DNA of 64,000 nucleotides from JAJDOD01 sp039024895 (lineage in GTDB: Bacteria > Pseudomonadota > Alphaproteobacteria > Rhodobacterales > Rhodobacteraceae). Below, piece by piece: positions 1 to 8,328 of this stretch. Each line of letters begins with the position of its first letter. Positions within the stretch are counted from its first letter, which is position 1. Location: NCBI GenBank assembly GCA_039024895.1, contig JBCCPJ010000001.1, forward strand, positions 359,043-423,042. Reading direction: 5' to 3'. The position numbers and the translations under genes were made by a program. Under the pieces are notes generated by a model. That model was not told where the DNA came from, ran no database searches, and was given only the letters and a program-made list of their open reading frames with translations.

Positions 1-367
1 CGATCAGATCGAATGCCAAGGACTGTAACGCATCGCCAACAAGGACCGCCGTTGCTTCATCCCATTTCACGTGAACGGTGGGCTGGCCCCGGCGGAGATC
101 ATCATCGTCCATGCAAGGGAGATCATCGTGTACCAGGCTATACGCATGTAGAGCTTCAATAGCCGCCGCAGCGAAGCGCGAGTCCTCATCAGAGACATCG
201 TGCAGCGCCGCACCTTCCATTACCAGAAACCCGCGAAGTCGTTTGCCGCCGCTGACAGCGTAGCGCATGCCATCTGCAACATTGCTTGACGCAAAATCTG
301 CCAAAGCGGTGTCCAGAACACGACCGACCTGTTCGGATCGGCGTGTAAGTGCGTCCTTGAAAGTCAC
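1..367 (-). CDS. ispA: Polyprenyl (farnesyl/geranylgeranyl) diphosphate synthase, N-terminal part
   Basis: Trans-isoprenyl diphosphate synthase, which condenses isopentenyl diphosphate with allylic diphosphates in the cytoplasm. The gene runs off the left edge, so only about 122 N-terminal residues are present. They include the family signature GGKRLRG and the first aspartate-rich motif DDLPCMDDDD, which binds the Mg-diphosphate of the allylic substrate. The start is a GTG that overlaps the xseB stop in a GTGA junction, which implies translational coupling. The order xseB-ispA, commonly followed by dxs, is frequent in alphaproteobacteria. A C15 synthase is assumed from context; C20 specificity cannot be excluded because the chain-length region is only partly visible. 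Confidence 0.85.
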   Translation of the reverse strand, partial: MTFKDALTRRSEQVGRVLDTALADFASSNVADGMRYAVSGGKRLRGFLVMEGAALHDVSDEDSRFAAAAIEALHAYSLVHDDLPCMDDDDLRRGQPTVHVKWDEATAVLVGDALQSLAFDLI

Positions 368-606
368 TGCGGATCGACCGCTGTCGTTCCTTTCGGGTTG
401 CCGTCCCCGTCGAGGGTGATCTGGGCAACCTTTTCTTCCGCCTCCGCCAGTTTTTTCTGGCAATGGGCCTTCAGCGCCGCGCCGCGTTCGTAGAGGTTGA
501 TCGAATCCTCAAGTGGCACGTCCCCTGACTCAAGTTGCGATACCACGGCTTCCAATTCACGCATCGCGATTTCAAAGCTCATCTCGTCTACAGGTGTCTC
601 GCTCAT
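364..606 (-). CDS. xseB: Exodeoxyribonuclease VII small subunit
   Basis: Small subunit of exonuclease VII, which degrades single-stranded DNA to oligonucleotides together with XseA (not in this window). The 80-residue length is typical. The family signature appears as SFEIAMRELEAVVSQLESGDVPLE, read here in pieces: FEIAMRELE, then VSQLESG, then a SINLYERG helix. It begins with ATG at 606, four bases inside the end of the histone-deacetylase-like gene, and its own stop overlaps the ispA start, so three genes are tightly coupled. Highly confident from the signature and gene order. Confidence 0.93.
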   Translation of the reverse strand: MSETPVDEMSFEIAMRELEAVVSQLESGDVPLEDSINLYERGAALKAHCQKKLAEAEEKVAQITLDGDGNPKGTTAVDPQ

Positions 607-1529
607 AACCCGTGTTCCCTCAAGACTTCCACATGTGCCGCGCCACTCGCTGCAAGCGCGTCGAGATCATATCCTCCTTCGAGAGTCGAGACCACGCGTC
701 CCTCGCTGTGGCTTTCAGCCACCTCACAGATCGCCGCCGTTACCCAACGAAAATCGTCCTCTACCCAGTTAAGGTTCGCAAGAGGGTCGTCAGCATGGGC
801 GTCAAAACCCGCAGACACAATGACGAGTTCGGGCGCAAAATCGTCCACCGCTGGAAGAATGACGTCGCCCCAGGCACGACGCATATCGGGGCCACCGCTC
901 ATCGGTTCCAACGGCACGTTAAGGACATTGCCGTGGGCCCCCGTTTCGTGCGATGCGCCACTTCCCGGGTACAAAGGCATCTGATGCGAGGAACAAAAGA
1001 GCGTTCGGTCTTCATTCCACAGCAGGTCCTGCGTGCCGTTACCGTGATGAACGTCGAAGTCCAAGACTGCTACGCGCGACAGACCATGGTGATCTAGCGC
1101 GTATTTTGCGCCGATAGCCGCCGTCCCAAACAAGCAGAACCCCATCGCAGTCGCCGTTTCGGCGTGATGACCAGGTGGGCGCATTGCCACAAAGGCTGAC
1201 TTGGCCTCGCCTGCCAGTACCGCATCAACGGCGGACGTGATTCCTCCGACGGCTCGGAGAGCAGCGTCGAGCGACCCTTGGGATACATGCGTATCGGCGT
1301 CTAGTGAGGCGTAAGACTGAGCGGGAATGGCGGCTTCAATTCGGGCGATGTAGTCGGCCGGATGACAGCGCAACACATCGTCTCGCGCACCGAGCGGTGC
1401 CTCGCGCCATGTCAAACCGTCGAGCGACTTTAGCGCAGGCAACAAGGCCTCAATCCGCGCAACCCGTTCCGGATGCCCCGGGGGCGTAACGTGGTTTAGG
1501 GCGTCGTTATGGGTGTAAATCAGGGTCAT
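603..1529 (-). CDS. Histone deacetylase family protein (acetylpolyamine/acetoin-type amidohydrolase)
   Basis: Zinc-dependent deacetylase of the arginase/HDAC fold, 308 residues. Visible motifs are the catalytic histidine pair in RPPGHHAE (about residues 118-123), the zinc ligands in DFDVHHGNGTQ (about 157-167) and a third metal aspartate in SAGFDAHADDP near residue 250. The natural substrate in bacteria is usually unknown; acetylated polyamines or small amides are possible. The ATG at 1529 was chosen because the family begins with an IYTHND-type strand right after the start; the reading frame extends 11 codons further upstream without support. Coupled to xseB by overlap. Confidence 0.88.
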   Translation of the reverse strand: MTLIYTHNDALNHVTPPGHPERVARIEALLPALKSLDGLTWREAPLGARDDVLRCHPADYIARIEAAIPAQSYASLDADTHVSQGSLDAALRAVGGITSAVDAVLAGEAKSAFVAMRPPGHHAETATAMGFCLFGTAAIGAKYALDHHGLSRVAVLDFDVHHGNGTQDLLWNEDRTLFCSSHQMPLYPGSGASHETGAHGNVLNVPLEPMSGGPDMRRAWGDVILPAVDDFAPELVIVSAGFDAHADDPLANLNWVEDDFRWVTAAICEVAESHSEGRVVSTLEGGYDLDALAASGAAHVEVLREHGL

Positions 1530-1602
1530 GCGATTTGATCTGTCATTCCTGCAATGGGACACGCCGGTGTCGCTTGGTGGCCTTCAGCACAAATAAACCC
1601 GT

Positions 1603-2307
1603 TTAATCAGGCGCCAGCATATAGCCTGCGCCGCGCACCGTTTGGAGGTAGCGTGGACGTTTCGGATCAACCTCCAATTTTCGTCGGAGGCGCGTGATTT
1701 GCACATCGACGGCGCGCTCTTGCGCTTGGCCACCATCACGCCCCAAGTCTTCTACCAGCTTCGCCCGCGATAGGGGCGCCCCCGGCTGCGCCGAAAAAAT
1801 GCGCATCAACTGCGCTTCTGTCGCTGTTAATCGAACAGGTGTGTCACTGTCCCACAGGGTGCCCTTTTCGACATCGTAGCGTAACCCGCCAAGCGATAGG
1901 ATCTTGGGAACGATATCTGCGGGGTCCTGCGCCGGAACGCGCCGCAGGATGGAGTTGATCCGGAGTAAAAGCTCCTTTGGCTCAAAAGGTTTGGGAAGAT
2001 AGTCATCAGCCCCAGCTTCCAAACCATGAATGCGGTCTTGGGTATCGGCCTTTGCAGTCAAAAGCAGAATTGGCATATGTTCTCTTGCCGCCCTGAGGCG
2101 TCGGCAATAGGCGATACCGTCCTCACCCGGCATCATCACATCAAGCACGATCATGTCAAAATCCAACCCGCTCAAAATACGGTCCGCGTGGGCGGCGTCG
2201 CGAGCAGATGAGACAAGAAAACCGTGCCGAATTAGGAACTTTTGTAGCAGACCACGAATACGTTCGTCGTCATCGACAATTAACAGATGCGCATCAGGTT
2301 CGGTCAT
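1603..2307 (-). CDS. petR: OmpR-family response regulator (PetR-like)
   Basis: Two-component DNA-binding response regulator of 234 residues. The receiver domain has the acidic triad VDDD near residue 12, the phospho-acceptor Asp56 in VLDVMMPGEDG, and Lys106 in PKPF. A winged-helix output domain follows, ending in the TRLRRKLE and YLQTVRGAGY motifs. No histidine kinase lies next to it. Instead its ATG overlaps the stop of a MarR-type gene by four bases, the arrangement known for petP-petR of Rhodobacter capsulatus. The symbol rests on that gene pair and on the flanking ilvE; the family assignment is certain, the symbol less so. Confidence 0.9.
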   Translation of the reverse strand: MTEPDAHLLIVDDDERIRGLLQKFLIRHGFLVSSARDAAHADRILSGLDFDMIVLDVMMPGEDGIAYCRRLRAAREHMPILLLTAKADTQDRIHGLEAGADDYLPKPFEPKELLLRINSILRRVPAQDPADIVPKILSLGGLRYDVEKGTLWDSDTPVRLTATEAQLMRIFSAQPGAPLSRAKLVEDLGRDGGQAQERAVDVQITRLRRKLEVDPKRPRYLQTVRGAGYMLAPD

Positions 2308-2810
2308 TCCCCCGCCTCTCTCAGACGAGCGTAATGGTGCCGCATGTCGGTGTCCATCATCGCTTCAAGGACTTGGCGGAAGCCAACGACGGCTTCAGGA
2401 CCTACCTGGCGGAAAGCGGCCCTCATTCGGTTGCGTTGTGCGGTCGACAGCTCCGCTTCAAGCGCTTCTCCTCTTTCGGTTAGGAAAAGATGGCGCTCGC
2501 GTTTATCGCGCGTCCCGACACGGCTTTCGACCAGCCCATCATCAATGAGCGTCCGCATAACGCGGTTGAGCGACTGTTTGGTAACGCCGAGGATAGACAA
2601 CAGGTTATTCACCGTGGTGCCAGGGCTTCGGTTTATGAAGTGGACTGCCCGGTGATGCGCGCGGCCGTACCCTTTGACGGTCAAGATACGGTCCGGGTCG
2701 GCTGTAAATCCGCGATACGCAAAGAACATCGCTTCGATCCCTTTGCGCAATTGGTCATCCGTTAAAAATAGGAGGGTTTCGTTTCCGGCGGGTCCGCTTG
2801 TTTCAGCCAT
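2304..2810 (-). CDS. petP: MarR-family transcriptional regulator (PetP-like)
   Basis: Winged-helix regulator of 168 residues. The recognition region reads NNLLSILGVTKQSLNRVMRTL, with the wing DDGLVESRVGTRDKRER, as in MarR proteins. The reading frame stays open for another 180 codons upstream, but that part is antisense to ilvE, so the ATG at 2810 is taken as the start. The gene is coupled to the OmpR-type regulator by a four-base overlap. In Rhodobacter capsulatus the homologous pair sits upstream of the cytochrome bc1 genes; here it lies between ilvE and a deacetylase gene. Confidence 0.85.
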   Translation of the reverse strand: MAETSGPAGNETLLFLTDDQLRKGIEAMFFAYRGFTADPDRILTVKGYGRAHHRAVHFINRSPGTTVNNLLSILGVTKQSLNRVMRTLIDDGLVESRVGTRDKRERHLFLTERGEALEAELSTAQRNRMRAAFRQVGPEAVVGFRQVLEAMMDTDMRHHYARLREAGE

Positions 2811-2956
2811 GGGATGGTCCAACTGTTCTTCCGTCGCAGAGTTTATGTCAGCCTTGTTGACATTCCAAGGACTGACTGGTACCGATTTCCAGATTTTCCG
2901 CAACTTTATGTCTGAAGCGGAACTATAAACGCAACTTTTGCAAATGGAGACCAGGG
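2811..2956. promoter_or_regulatory. Divergent promoter region petP / ilvE
   Basis: This 146-base spacer separates two divergent genes and must hold both promoters. It is richer in A and T than its flanks. The ilvE side has the ribosome site GGAGACC about six bases before the ATG at 2957. I do not see a clear inverted repeat, so autoregulation by the MarR protein is only a possibility. Confidence 0.4.
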
Positions 2957-3823
2957 ATGGCTGGCTATGATGACCGCGACGGGCTGATCTGGATGGATGG
3001 AGAAATGGTCGACTGGCGGAGTGCCAATGTCCATATTTTGTCTCATGCAATGCACTATGCGTCCTCCGTGTTTGAAGGAGAACGCGCCTATGGTGGTAAG
3101 ATCTTCGAAAGCCGCAAGCATTCAGAACGCCTTCATTTTTCTGCCGGCGAGCTCGATTTTCAGATTCCATACTCGGTTGATGAACTCGAAGCCGCGAAGC
3201 AACAAGTCTTGACGGCGAACGGCTTGACGGATGCCTATGTGCGCGCCGTCGCTTGGCGTGGCGCAGGCGAAGATATGGGCGTTGCCTCAGCAAGGAACCC
3301 TGTCCATTTGGCCATAGCCGCGTGGGAATGGGGCAGCTACTACGGCGACGCAAAGTTCAAAGGCGCAAAACTGGATATCGCGAAATGGAAGCGCCCTTCG
3401 CCTGAGACGATCCCGGTTCATGCGAAAGCCGCGGGCCTTTACATGATCTGCACCACCTCTAAACACGCGGCGGAGGCGAAAGGATGTTCAGACGCGCTAT
3501 TCATGGACTATCGCGGGTATGTCGCGGAAGCGACGGGTGCGAATATCTTCTTCGTCAAGGACGGTGAAGTGCACACCCCAAAACCAGACTGCTTTCTGAA
3601 CGGCATCACCCGTCAAACCGTCATCAGCATGCTCCAAGACCGACAAATCAAGGTTCATGAACGCGTCATTATGCCAGCGGAACTCGAAGGGTTTGAGCAG
3701 TGTTGGCTCACGGGAACGGCCGCTGAAGTGACGCCTGTTGGGGAGATCGGAACCTATAACTTCGAGGTTGGCGCCCTGACGCGAGACGTGGCGGAAAGCT
3801 ACGAAAAACTCGTAAGATCCTGA
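2957..3823 (+). CDS. ilvE: Branched-chain amino acid aminotransferase
   Basis: Class IV PLP-dependent aminotransferase (EC 2.6.1.42) that performs the last step of Leu, Ile and Val synthesis with glutamate. The protein has 288 residues, the usual length. The N-terminal signature with HYASSVFEGERAY (about residues 33-45) and the PLP-binding Lys157 in PVHAKAAGLY are present, as is the EATGANIFF cofactor segment. It starts at ATG after GGAGACC. Divergent from the petP/petR-like pair, a neighbourhood I associate with Rhodobacterales. A D-amino acid transaminase or 4-amino-4-deoxychorismate lyase is less likely because the N-terminal region fits the branched-chain subgroup. Confidence 0.93.
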   Translation: MAGYDDRDGLIWMDGEMVDWRSANVHILSHAMHYASSVFEGERAYGGKIFESRKHSERLHFSAGELDFQIPYSVDELEAAKQQVLTANGLTDAYVRAVAWRGAGEDMGVASARNPVHLAIAAWEWGSYYGDAKFKGAKLDIAKWKRPSPETIPVHAKAAGLYMICTTSKHAAEAKGCSDALFMDYRGYVAEATGANIFFVKDGEVHTPKPDCFLNGITRQTVISMLQDRQIKVHERVIMPAELEGFEQCWLTGTAAEVTPVGEIGTYNFEVGALTRDVAESYEKLVRS

Positions 3824-3866
3824 CTCCATCCTTGTTCGCCCTTTTAGCGCGGATATCCTACGAGCC

Positions 3867-5018
3867 ATGGAAACGCAGTTTGACGAGATACGTGATGCGG
3901 TTGCACGGCTTTGCGCCAATTTCCCAGGCTCATACTGGCAGAAACTCGACCGAGCGCGCGCCTACCCTGACGCTTTTCTAAAGGCTCTGACGGAGGCGGG
4001 GTTCCTCGCCGCCTTGATCCCGGAGGAATACGGGGGTGCCGGCTTGCCGCTCGGCGCTGCTGTGGCCATACTTGAAGAAATCCATCGTTCCGGCGGTTCT
4101 GCGGGCGCGTGCCATGCGCAGATGTATACCATGGGCACATTGCTTCGGCATGGGAGCGACGCCCAGAAGCAGAAATACCTGCCACGCATCGCGTCGGGCG
4201 ATTTGCGTCTTCAAGCGTTTGGCGTGACTGAACCTACAAGCGGTACAGACACAGCGTCCCTCAAGACCGTGGCGAAGCAAGACGGGTCTATGTGGCGGAT
4301 CAGCGGCCAGAAGATATGGACCAGCCGCGCCGAACATTCTGATCTGATGATCCTCTTGGCGCGCACCACACCCATAGACCGCGATCAAAAGAAACATGAC
4401 GGATTGTCGGTCTTCTTGGTGGATATGCAGGATGCGCGCGCGAACGGCATGACTATTCGGCCCATCCGAACGATGATGAACCATGCCACTACAGAGGTGT
4501 TTTTCGACGATGTTCCTGTGCCCGCTGAGAACCTGATCGGGCAAGAAGGACAAGGGTTCCGCTATATCCTCTCCGGCATGAACGCCGAACGCATTCTGAT
4601 TGCGGCTGAGTGTATCGGCGACGCGAAGTGGTTCATCGACAAGGCGTGCAGCTATGCGAAAGAGCGCGTCCTTTTCGACAGGCCAATCGGTCAGAACCAA
4701 GGCGTTCAATTCCCGATAGCAGAAGCCTATGCGGCCATGCGCGCGGCTGAATTGATGGTACACAAAGCAACCGAGCTGTACGACAGCGGCAGCACCCGTG
4801 GAGAAGAAGCGAACCTTGCCAAGATGTTAGCGGCAGACGCAAGCTGGAAAGCAGCGGATATGTGTGTTCAGACCCATGGAGGTTTTGGCTTTGCCGAAGA
4901 ATACGATGTCGAACGCAAGTTCCGGGAAGCCCGTCTATATGGCGTTGCACCGATTTCCACGAACATGGTTCTATCCTACATCGCTGAGCACGTTCTTGGG
5001 TTACCGAGGAGCTACTGA
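3867..5018 (+). CDS. Acyl-CoA dehydrogenase family protein
   Basis: FAD-dependent acyl-CoA dehydrogenase of 383 residues. Visible are the substrate/FAD segment FGVTEPTSGTDT (about residues 118-129), the KIWTS beta-domain motif and the C-terminal QTHGGFGFAEEYDVER signature. The usual C-terminal catalytic glutamate of a YEGT motif is absent (the sequence reads LYGVAP). A glutamate in MNAERILIA (Glu241) lies where isovaleryl-CoA and long-chain dehydrogenases carry their base, so the enzyme may be active on branched or long acyl-CoA. Its stop overlaps the next ATG (TGATG), coupling it to a MaoC-like hydratase. The exact substrate is unknown. Confidence 0.9.
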   Translation: METQFDEIRDAVARLCANFPGSYWQKLDRARAYPDAFLKALTEAGFLAALIPEEYGGAGLPLGAAVAILEEIHRSGGSAGACHAQMYTMGTLLRHGSDAQKQKYLPRIASGDLRLQAFGVTEPTSGTDTASLKTVAKQDGSMWRISGQKIWTSRAEHSDLMILLARTTPIDRDQKKHDGLSVFLVDMQDARANGMTIRPIRTMMNHATTEVFFDDVPVPAENLIGQEGQGFRYILSGMNAERILIAAECIGDAKWFIDKACSYAKERVLFDRPIGQNQGVQFPIAEAYAAMRAAELMVHKATELYDSGSTRGEEANLAKMLAADASWKAADMCVQTHGGFGFAEEYDVERKFREARLYGVAPISTNMVLSYIAEHVLGLPRSY

Positions 5019-5815
5019 TGATCCCGGCTGAGACCATTGAGCGTTGCCGAGTTTACGCCGGTCGTTCACGTGAAACGACCGACAGCATGTCGCCGGAACC
5101 TGCTCAAAGGCTGAGCGTGCTTTTGGGCGCCGCTCTAGGGCAGCACTTGCCGCTGTGCTGGCATTGGGCTTACTTCAACAACGCCGTGAAACCGGAAGAC
5201 ACCGGGCACGACGGCCATGAGCGCCTGGGGCTTTTTCTTCCCGACGTCCCCTTACCCAGGCGGATGTGGGCCTCGGGAGAGATCGAGGTTTTACGTCAAC
5301 TCGATATCGGCGAACCCGCCACGCGACATTCGCAGATTGAAGAGGTGACATTTAAGCCCGGGCGCAGTGGCGATCTCTGTTTTGTGACGCTTCGCCACGA
5401 TATTGAGCAAGGGCAGCTATGTATCGTCGAGCGGCAAACCATCGTTTACCGGCAGCAGGGCCGTCCCGAAACGGCGCTTCGATCCTCTGACGAGCCCGTT
5501 CCGCAGGGCTATATCGTTGTACCGGACAGCACTGTTTTGGCCTACTCGGCGATAACTCAAAATGGGCATCGGATACATTGGGACAGGGATTTCTGTCGGG
5601 ATGTCGAAAGTTACCCGGACCTGGTTGTTCACGGCCCCCTACTTGCAACACTGCTAGCCCAGGAACTCGATAAGGAACCTAAGCCCTGTCGCTTCCAATA
5701 CCGGGCAAAGGCACCTGTTTTCGTCACTAGCCCGTTTCGTATCGAGAAATCGGGAAGTACCGCCAGAATTATGCGTTCTGACGGTGTTGAAGCCATGTTT
5801 GCCGAGTATTTCTAG
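5018..5815 (+). CDS. MaoC / FAS1-like dehydratase (mesaconyl-C4-CoA hydratase-like)
   Basis: 265-residue hot-dog fold protein that resembles the HTD2/FAS1-like dehydratases annotated as itaconyl- or mesaconyl-C4-CoA hydratases. The N-terminal half contains LPLCWHWAYFN and a conserved PLPRRMWASGEIEV segment. The second half contains the AITQNGHRIHWDRDF hot-dog hydratase motif, with the catalytic-type His within NGHRIHWD, followed by VVHGPLLATLLAQE. It is translationally coupled to the upstream acyl-CoA dehydrogenase, so dehydrogenation followed by hydration of one acyl-CoA chain is the natural inference. The physiological substrate cannot be read from sequence. Confidence 0.8.
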   Translation: MIPAETIERCRVYAGRSRETTDSMSPEPAQRLSVLLGAALGQHLPLCWHWAYFNNAVKPEDTGHDGHERLGLFLPDVPLPRRMWASGEIEVLRQLDIGEPATRHSQIEEVTFKPGRSGDLCFVTLRHDIEQGQLCIVERQTIVYRQQGRPETALRSSDEPVPQGYIVVPDSTVLAYSAITQNGHRIHWDRDFCRDVESYPDLVVHGPLLATLLAQELDKEPKPCRFQYRAKAPVFVTSPFRIEKSGSTARIMRSDGVEAMFAEYF

Positions 5816-6438
5816 GCTTTCCGCCGTATGGCGAACAGCCCTAGTCCGCTTAAAAGAAGCAGCGCTCCCCCAGGAAGCGGGATTGGCGTGACCGCGCTAA
5901 AGTCGATGCGCTGATCGAAAACCAAATCCGGGCCGGTGCCGTTACTGACGAAAAATGTCCCGGCGAAGAAACCAGACATTGCGGCAGTTGCCAGAAAATT
6001 CTGAAAGTCAGCTACGGTGGTGAACGCGCTGCCCGGGGTGCCAGTGTAGACAAATTGGAAGGCGCCAGCAGACAGGAAATCCGAATATGGGCCGGTGACG
6101 CCGCCCAAAAAACCACTAACAGTAACGGTTCCGGCAGCAGCGTCATGGACAACGGGATTATCGAATTGCGAGCCGGCGGTGGCGATCCCAGGAAACGACG
6201 CCCCGAACAGGCTGTTATCCATCAGCGACATCGGCGTGCTGCTCGGAAAAGCAACGTCGGTGCGCGCGCTTCCTGTGCCCTTGTCGCCGACCGAGCCATT
6301 CGAGAAGAACCCGACGTTTTGAGTCTGACCGTCGCCGCCGATGCTATCTATCTGAATTGGGTAGTTGAACGTTGCAGAGAATGCTGCACTAGAAACGAAA
6401 AGTAGTGCTGCGGTTAGCACATAGAAAAACTGTCTCAT
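5812..6438 (-). CDS. VPLPA/PEP-CTERM-type sorted exported protein
   Basis: 208-residue secreted protein of unknown function. It has an N-terminal signal peptide (MRQFFYVLTAALLFVSSAAFSA) and ends with the tripartite sorting tail: PIPLPGGA, a hydrophobic helix LLLLSGLGLFA and the basic end IRRKA. Such tails are recognised by exosortase-type sorting systems for surface display or exopolysaccharide-linked secretion; no exosortase is in the window. The body is rich in Gly, Ser, Thr and Ala, with one HDAAAGTVTVSGFLGG stretch, and shows no enzyme motif. The ATG at 6438 has AGGGAAGG before it. The stop overlaps the convergent hydratase gene by four bases. Confidence 0.8.
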   Translation of the reverse strand: MRQFFYVLTAALLFVSSAAFSATFNYPIQIDSIGGDGQTQNVGFFSNGSVGDKGTGSARTDVAFPSSTPMSLMDNSLFGASFPGIATAGSQFDNPVVHDAAAGTVTVSGFLGGVTGPYSDFLSAGAFQFVYTGTPGSAFTTVADFQNFLATAAMSGFFAGTFFVSNGTGPDLVFDQRIDFSAVTPIPLPGGALLLLSGLGLFAIRRKA

Positions 6439-6767
6439 TACCTTCCCTCTTTCACTTGCACTATGCGAGCTTAGAGGGGAAGTGGCACTGTTCAAACAAC
6501 AGATTTTAGTGTTTTCACGAGCCGTTCATGAAAGAAGGGCCGCCATTGGCGACCCTTCCGAGGTTCTTGGAGATGGGCCAGTTAGGGACCTTGAAGGTTC
6601 CAAGTCGCCCAATCAAAGATGTTTTGTCTTCGGGATTGCCCTCAGACGACGGTCTCCATGACTGTCCGGACCTCATTCTCCAATATCGCTCTAGACACTG
6701 GACCACCTCCTTTCGTTTGTTACCGATATACTGAAGGTGACATAGATTTAGTGTCTGTCAAATTAAT
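6439..6767. other. Intergenic stretch without an identifiable gene
   Basis: These 329 bases lie between the CTERM-protein gene (start 6438) and the stop of the transporter gene (6768). They should hold the promoter of the CTERM gene near 6440-6500. Short open frames exist on both strands (for example 6515-6706 minus, 63 codons) but show no ribosome site and no recognisable motif. I see no tRNA, terminator with U-run or mobile-element end. A decayed gene is possible. Confidence 0.4.
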
Positions 6768-7388
6768 TTACGCCGGTTGGGTCCCCATTCGTTTCACGAT
6801 TAGGCGAAACGGCACCAAAGCAATCAAGGCAAGCGTAAGTTTTACGCACCAATCAGCTGCCGCGAGCGACGCCCAAAGCGGTGCCATGGGCCCGACGCCG
6901 AGCAAGGGTAGCATTTCAACGGCCCATGTCACGTCGTTCATGGGCTCTAGGAAACTGAGTGCAGCTGAGAACGCAACAAAGAAGAAAAGTGCGGTGTCAA
7001 CAGCGGAGCCAACGAGTGTTGAAATCAACGGGGCCTTCCACCACCGTCGATGGCGCAGCTTGTTGAATATCGTGATGTCGAGAAGTTGTGCGGTGAGAAA
7101 CGCAAGCCCAGAACCCAAAGCGATGCGCCACGTCACAAGTGGACCGAAATCGCCTACGATTTGTGTTCCGATCAACGAGCACACAACCCCGGTAACAAAC
7201 CCCACAAGAACCACATTCCGTGCGGTGACGGCTCCATAGACGCGGTTCATCACATCCGTAACCAAGAACGCCAACGGATAAGTAAAGGCGCCCCATGTTA
7301 GCCAGGGGCCGAAGCGATATTGCACAAGAATGTTGGAGACGACCACAATTGTGGCCATGGCAAGGATGCCAGGAAAAAGTCGCGCCAT
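6768..7388 (-). CDS. Queuosine precursor transporter (VUT/YhhQ family)
   Basis: Integral membrane protein of 206 residues with about six hydrophobic helices, related to the VUT/COG1738 family whose E. coli member YhhQ imports the queuosine precursors preQ0/preQ1. Supporting segments are ILVQYRFGPWLTWGAFTYPLAF and the LVTDVMNRVYG motif near residue 45, which is characteristic of the family. The ATG at 7388 was preferred over an earlier in-frame codon because it starts just before the first membrane helix. The same window carries queG (39318-40397), the last enzyme of queuosine synthesis, which supports the substrate assignment only indirectly. Confidence 0.82.
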   Translation of the reverse strand: MARLFPGILAMATIVVVSNILVQYRFGPWLTWGAFTYPLAFLVTDVMNRVYGAVTARNVVLVGFVTGVVCSLIGTQIVGDFGPLVTWRIALGSGLAFLTAQLLDITIFNKLRHRRWWKAPLISTLVGSAVDTALFFFVAFSAALSFLEPMNDVTWAVEMLPLLGVGPMAPLWASLAAADWCVKLTLALIALVPFRLIVKRMGTQPA

Positions 7389-7464
7389 GCTGTATGTTCC
7401 GTTTTTGCAAGGTAATCGGAGACTTGGGCCCATTTTCGGGACGCCGCGCGATACCCTCCTTGCC

Positions 7465-8328
7465 CTAGTCGGTCAAGCGGAACTCAACGAACTGCGTTGG
7501 CGTGTTATTTCCACCGTTATTATCTGAAACCAGCGTCAAGCGGAGGCCGATGTCATCCCGCCAAACGGAGATACCCTCCAGGTTTTCGTATTCGCCTCGC
7601 TCGCCCGTCCAGATGATGCGATCTTCCGACCCATCGAGCCGTACCCGGCGAATGCGGTTTTGCCACCACAGACCGACGACGAGCTTCCGCTCCAGCAAGT
7701 ATAGAGCGCCATCCTCGGAAAAATCGGCTCCCACGATTGCGAAGATATCCTTCTCCGGCAAATAGCCGTCAATCTCCCATTGTTGATTGTCGCCGAGCCG
7801 ATAAATCGGAAAGCCATCGCTTAAAGGCTTTTCACTGAAAACATATAAAGTCCCATCGGGATCGACGGCGGCTGCCTCTAATTGCCAATTTTCCGCATGA
7901 TCGCGAAAAGTTGGATGATCCTTGATCCATCGCGCTTGGGCAAACGCCTCGTCAAACAGGTACGCCCGCGTCCATCGTTCGAAGGCAATCCAGGCGCGTC
8001 CATCCGCTCCAATCGCCAGCCCTTCAGCATCGGACCAATCACCAACCCGCCGCGCGGCTACCGGGAGCCCTTTGTGGGAGATGATCGGCTCGATTGCCGT
8101 TAGCTCTATTCCTGCAATGTTACCTTGCTCACGGGCAAAGCGGCCTTCTAGCCACCAGCCCTGATCTGAGACGGCAATGAAACTCTGCCCATCTGAAGCA
8201 ACTTCAAGTCCGGAAACACCGACCACTGCTTCTGTTTCAAAGTCAAAAACGCCAATGACTTCCGCAGTTTGAGCGGCAAGTGACAGGGGCCAGAACGCGA
8301 GCGTCAGCGCGAAAGCAAACGGGCGCAT
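7465..8328 (-). CDS. Exported esterase-like activity of phytase family protein
   Basis: 287-residue secreted beta-propeller protein of the COG4246 type often named esterase-like activity of phytase. It has a signal peptide ending in SLAAQ. The body has repeated strands with VGVSGLEV, SDAEGLAIGADGRAWIAFE, AAAVDPDGTLYVFSE and YENLEGISVW, the pattern of a six-blade propeller, plus a C-terminal LVSDNNG motif. The start at 8328 lies inside the end of mepA (25-base overlap); the open frame extends further upstream, but that part is antisense-like filler without a signal peptide. The catalytic activity and substrate are not established for this family. Confidence 0.78.
   Translation of the reverse strand: MRPFAFALTLAFWPLSLAAQTAEVIGVFDFETEAVVGVSGLEVASDGQSFIAVSDQGWWLEGRFAREQGNIAGIELTAIEPIISHKGLPVAARRVGDWSDAEGLAIGADGRAWIAFERWTRAYLFDEAFAQARWIKDHPTFRDHAENWQLEAAAVDPDGTLYVFSEKPLSDGFPIYRLGDNQQWEIDGYLPEKDIFAIVGADFSEDGALYLLERKLVVGLWWQNRIRRVRLDGSEDRIIWTGERGEYENLEGISVWRDDIGLRLTLVSDNNGGNNTPTQFVEFRLTD

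Noticed and set aside
2811..3353. 180-codon N-terminal extension of the MarR-type gene
   Set aside because: The extension is antisense to ilvE and reads as Arg/Ser/His-rich sequence; the MarR domain is complete from the ATG at 2810.
3978..4763. 261-codon minus-strand frame inside the acyl-CoA dehydrogenase gene
   Set aside because: Antisense shadow of a clear enzyme gene; no motif or ribosome site.
6515..6706. 63-codon minus-strand frame in the gap after the CTERM gene
   Set aside because: No ribosome site, no recognisable motif, and a competing frame on the other strand; left as unassigned spacer.
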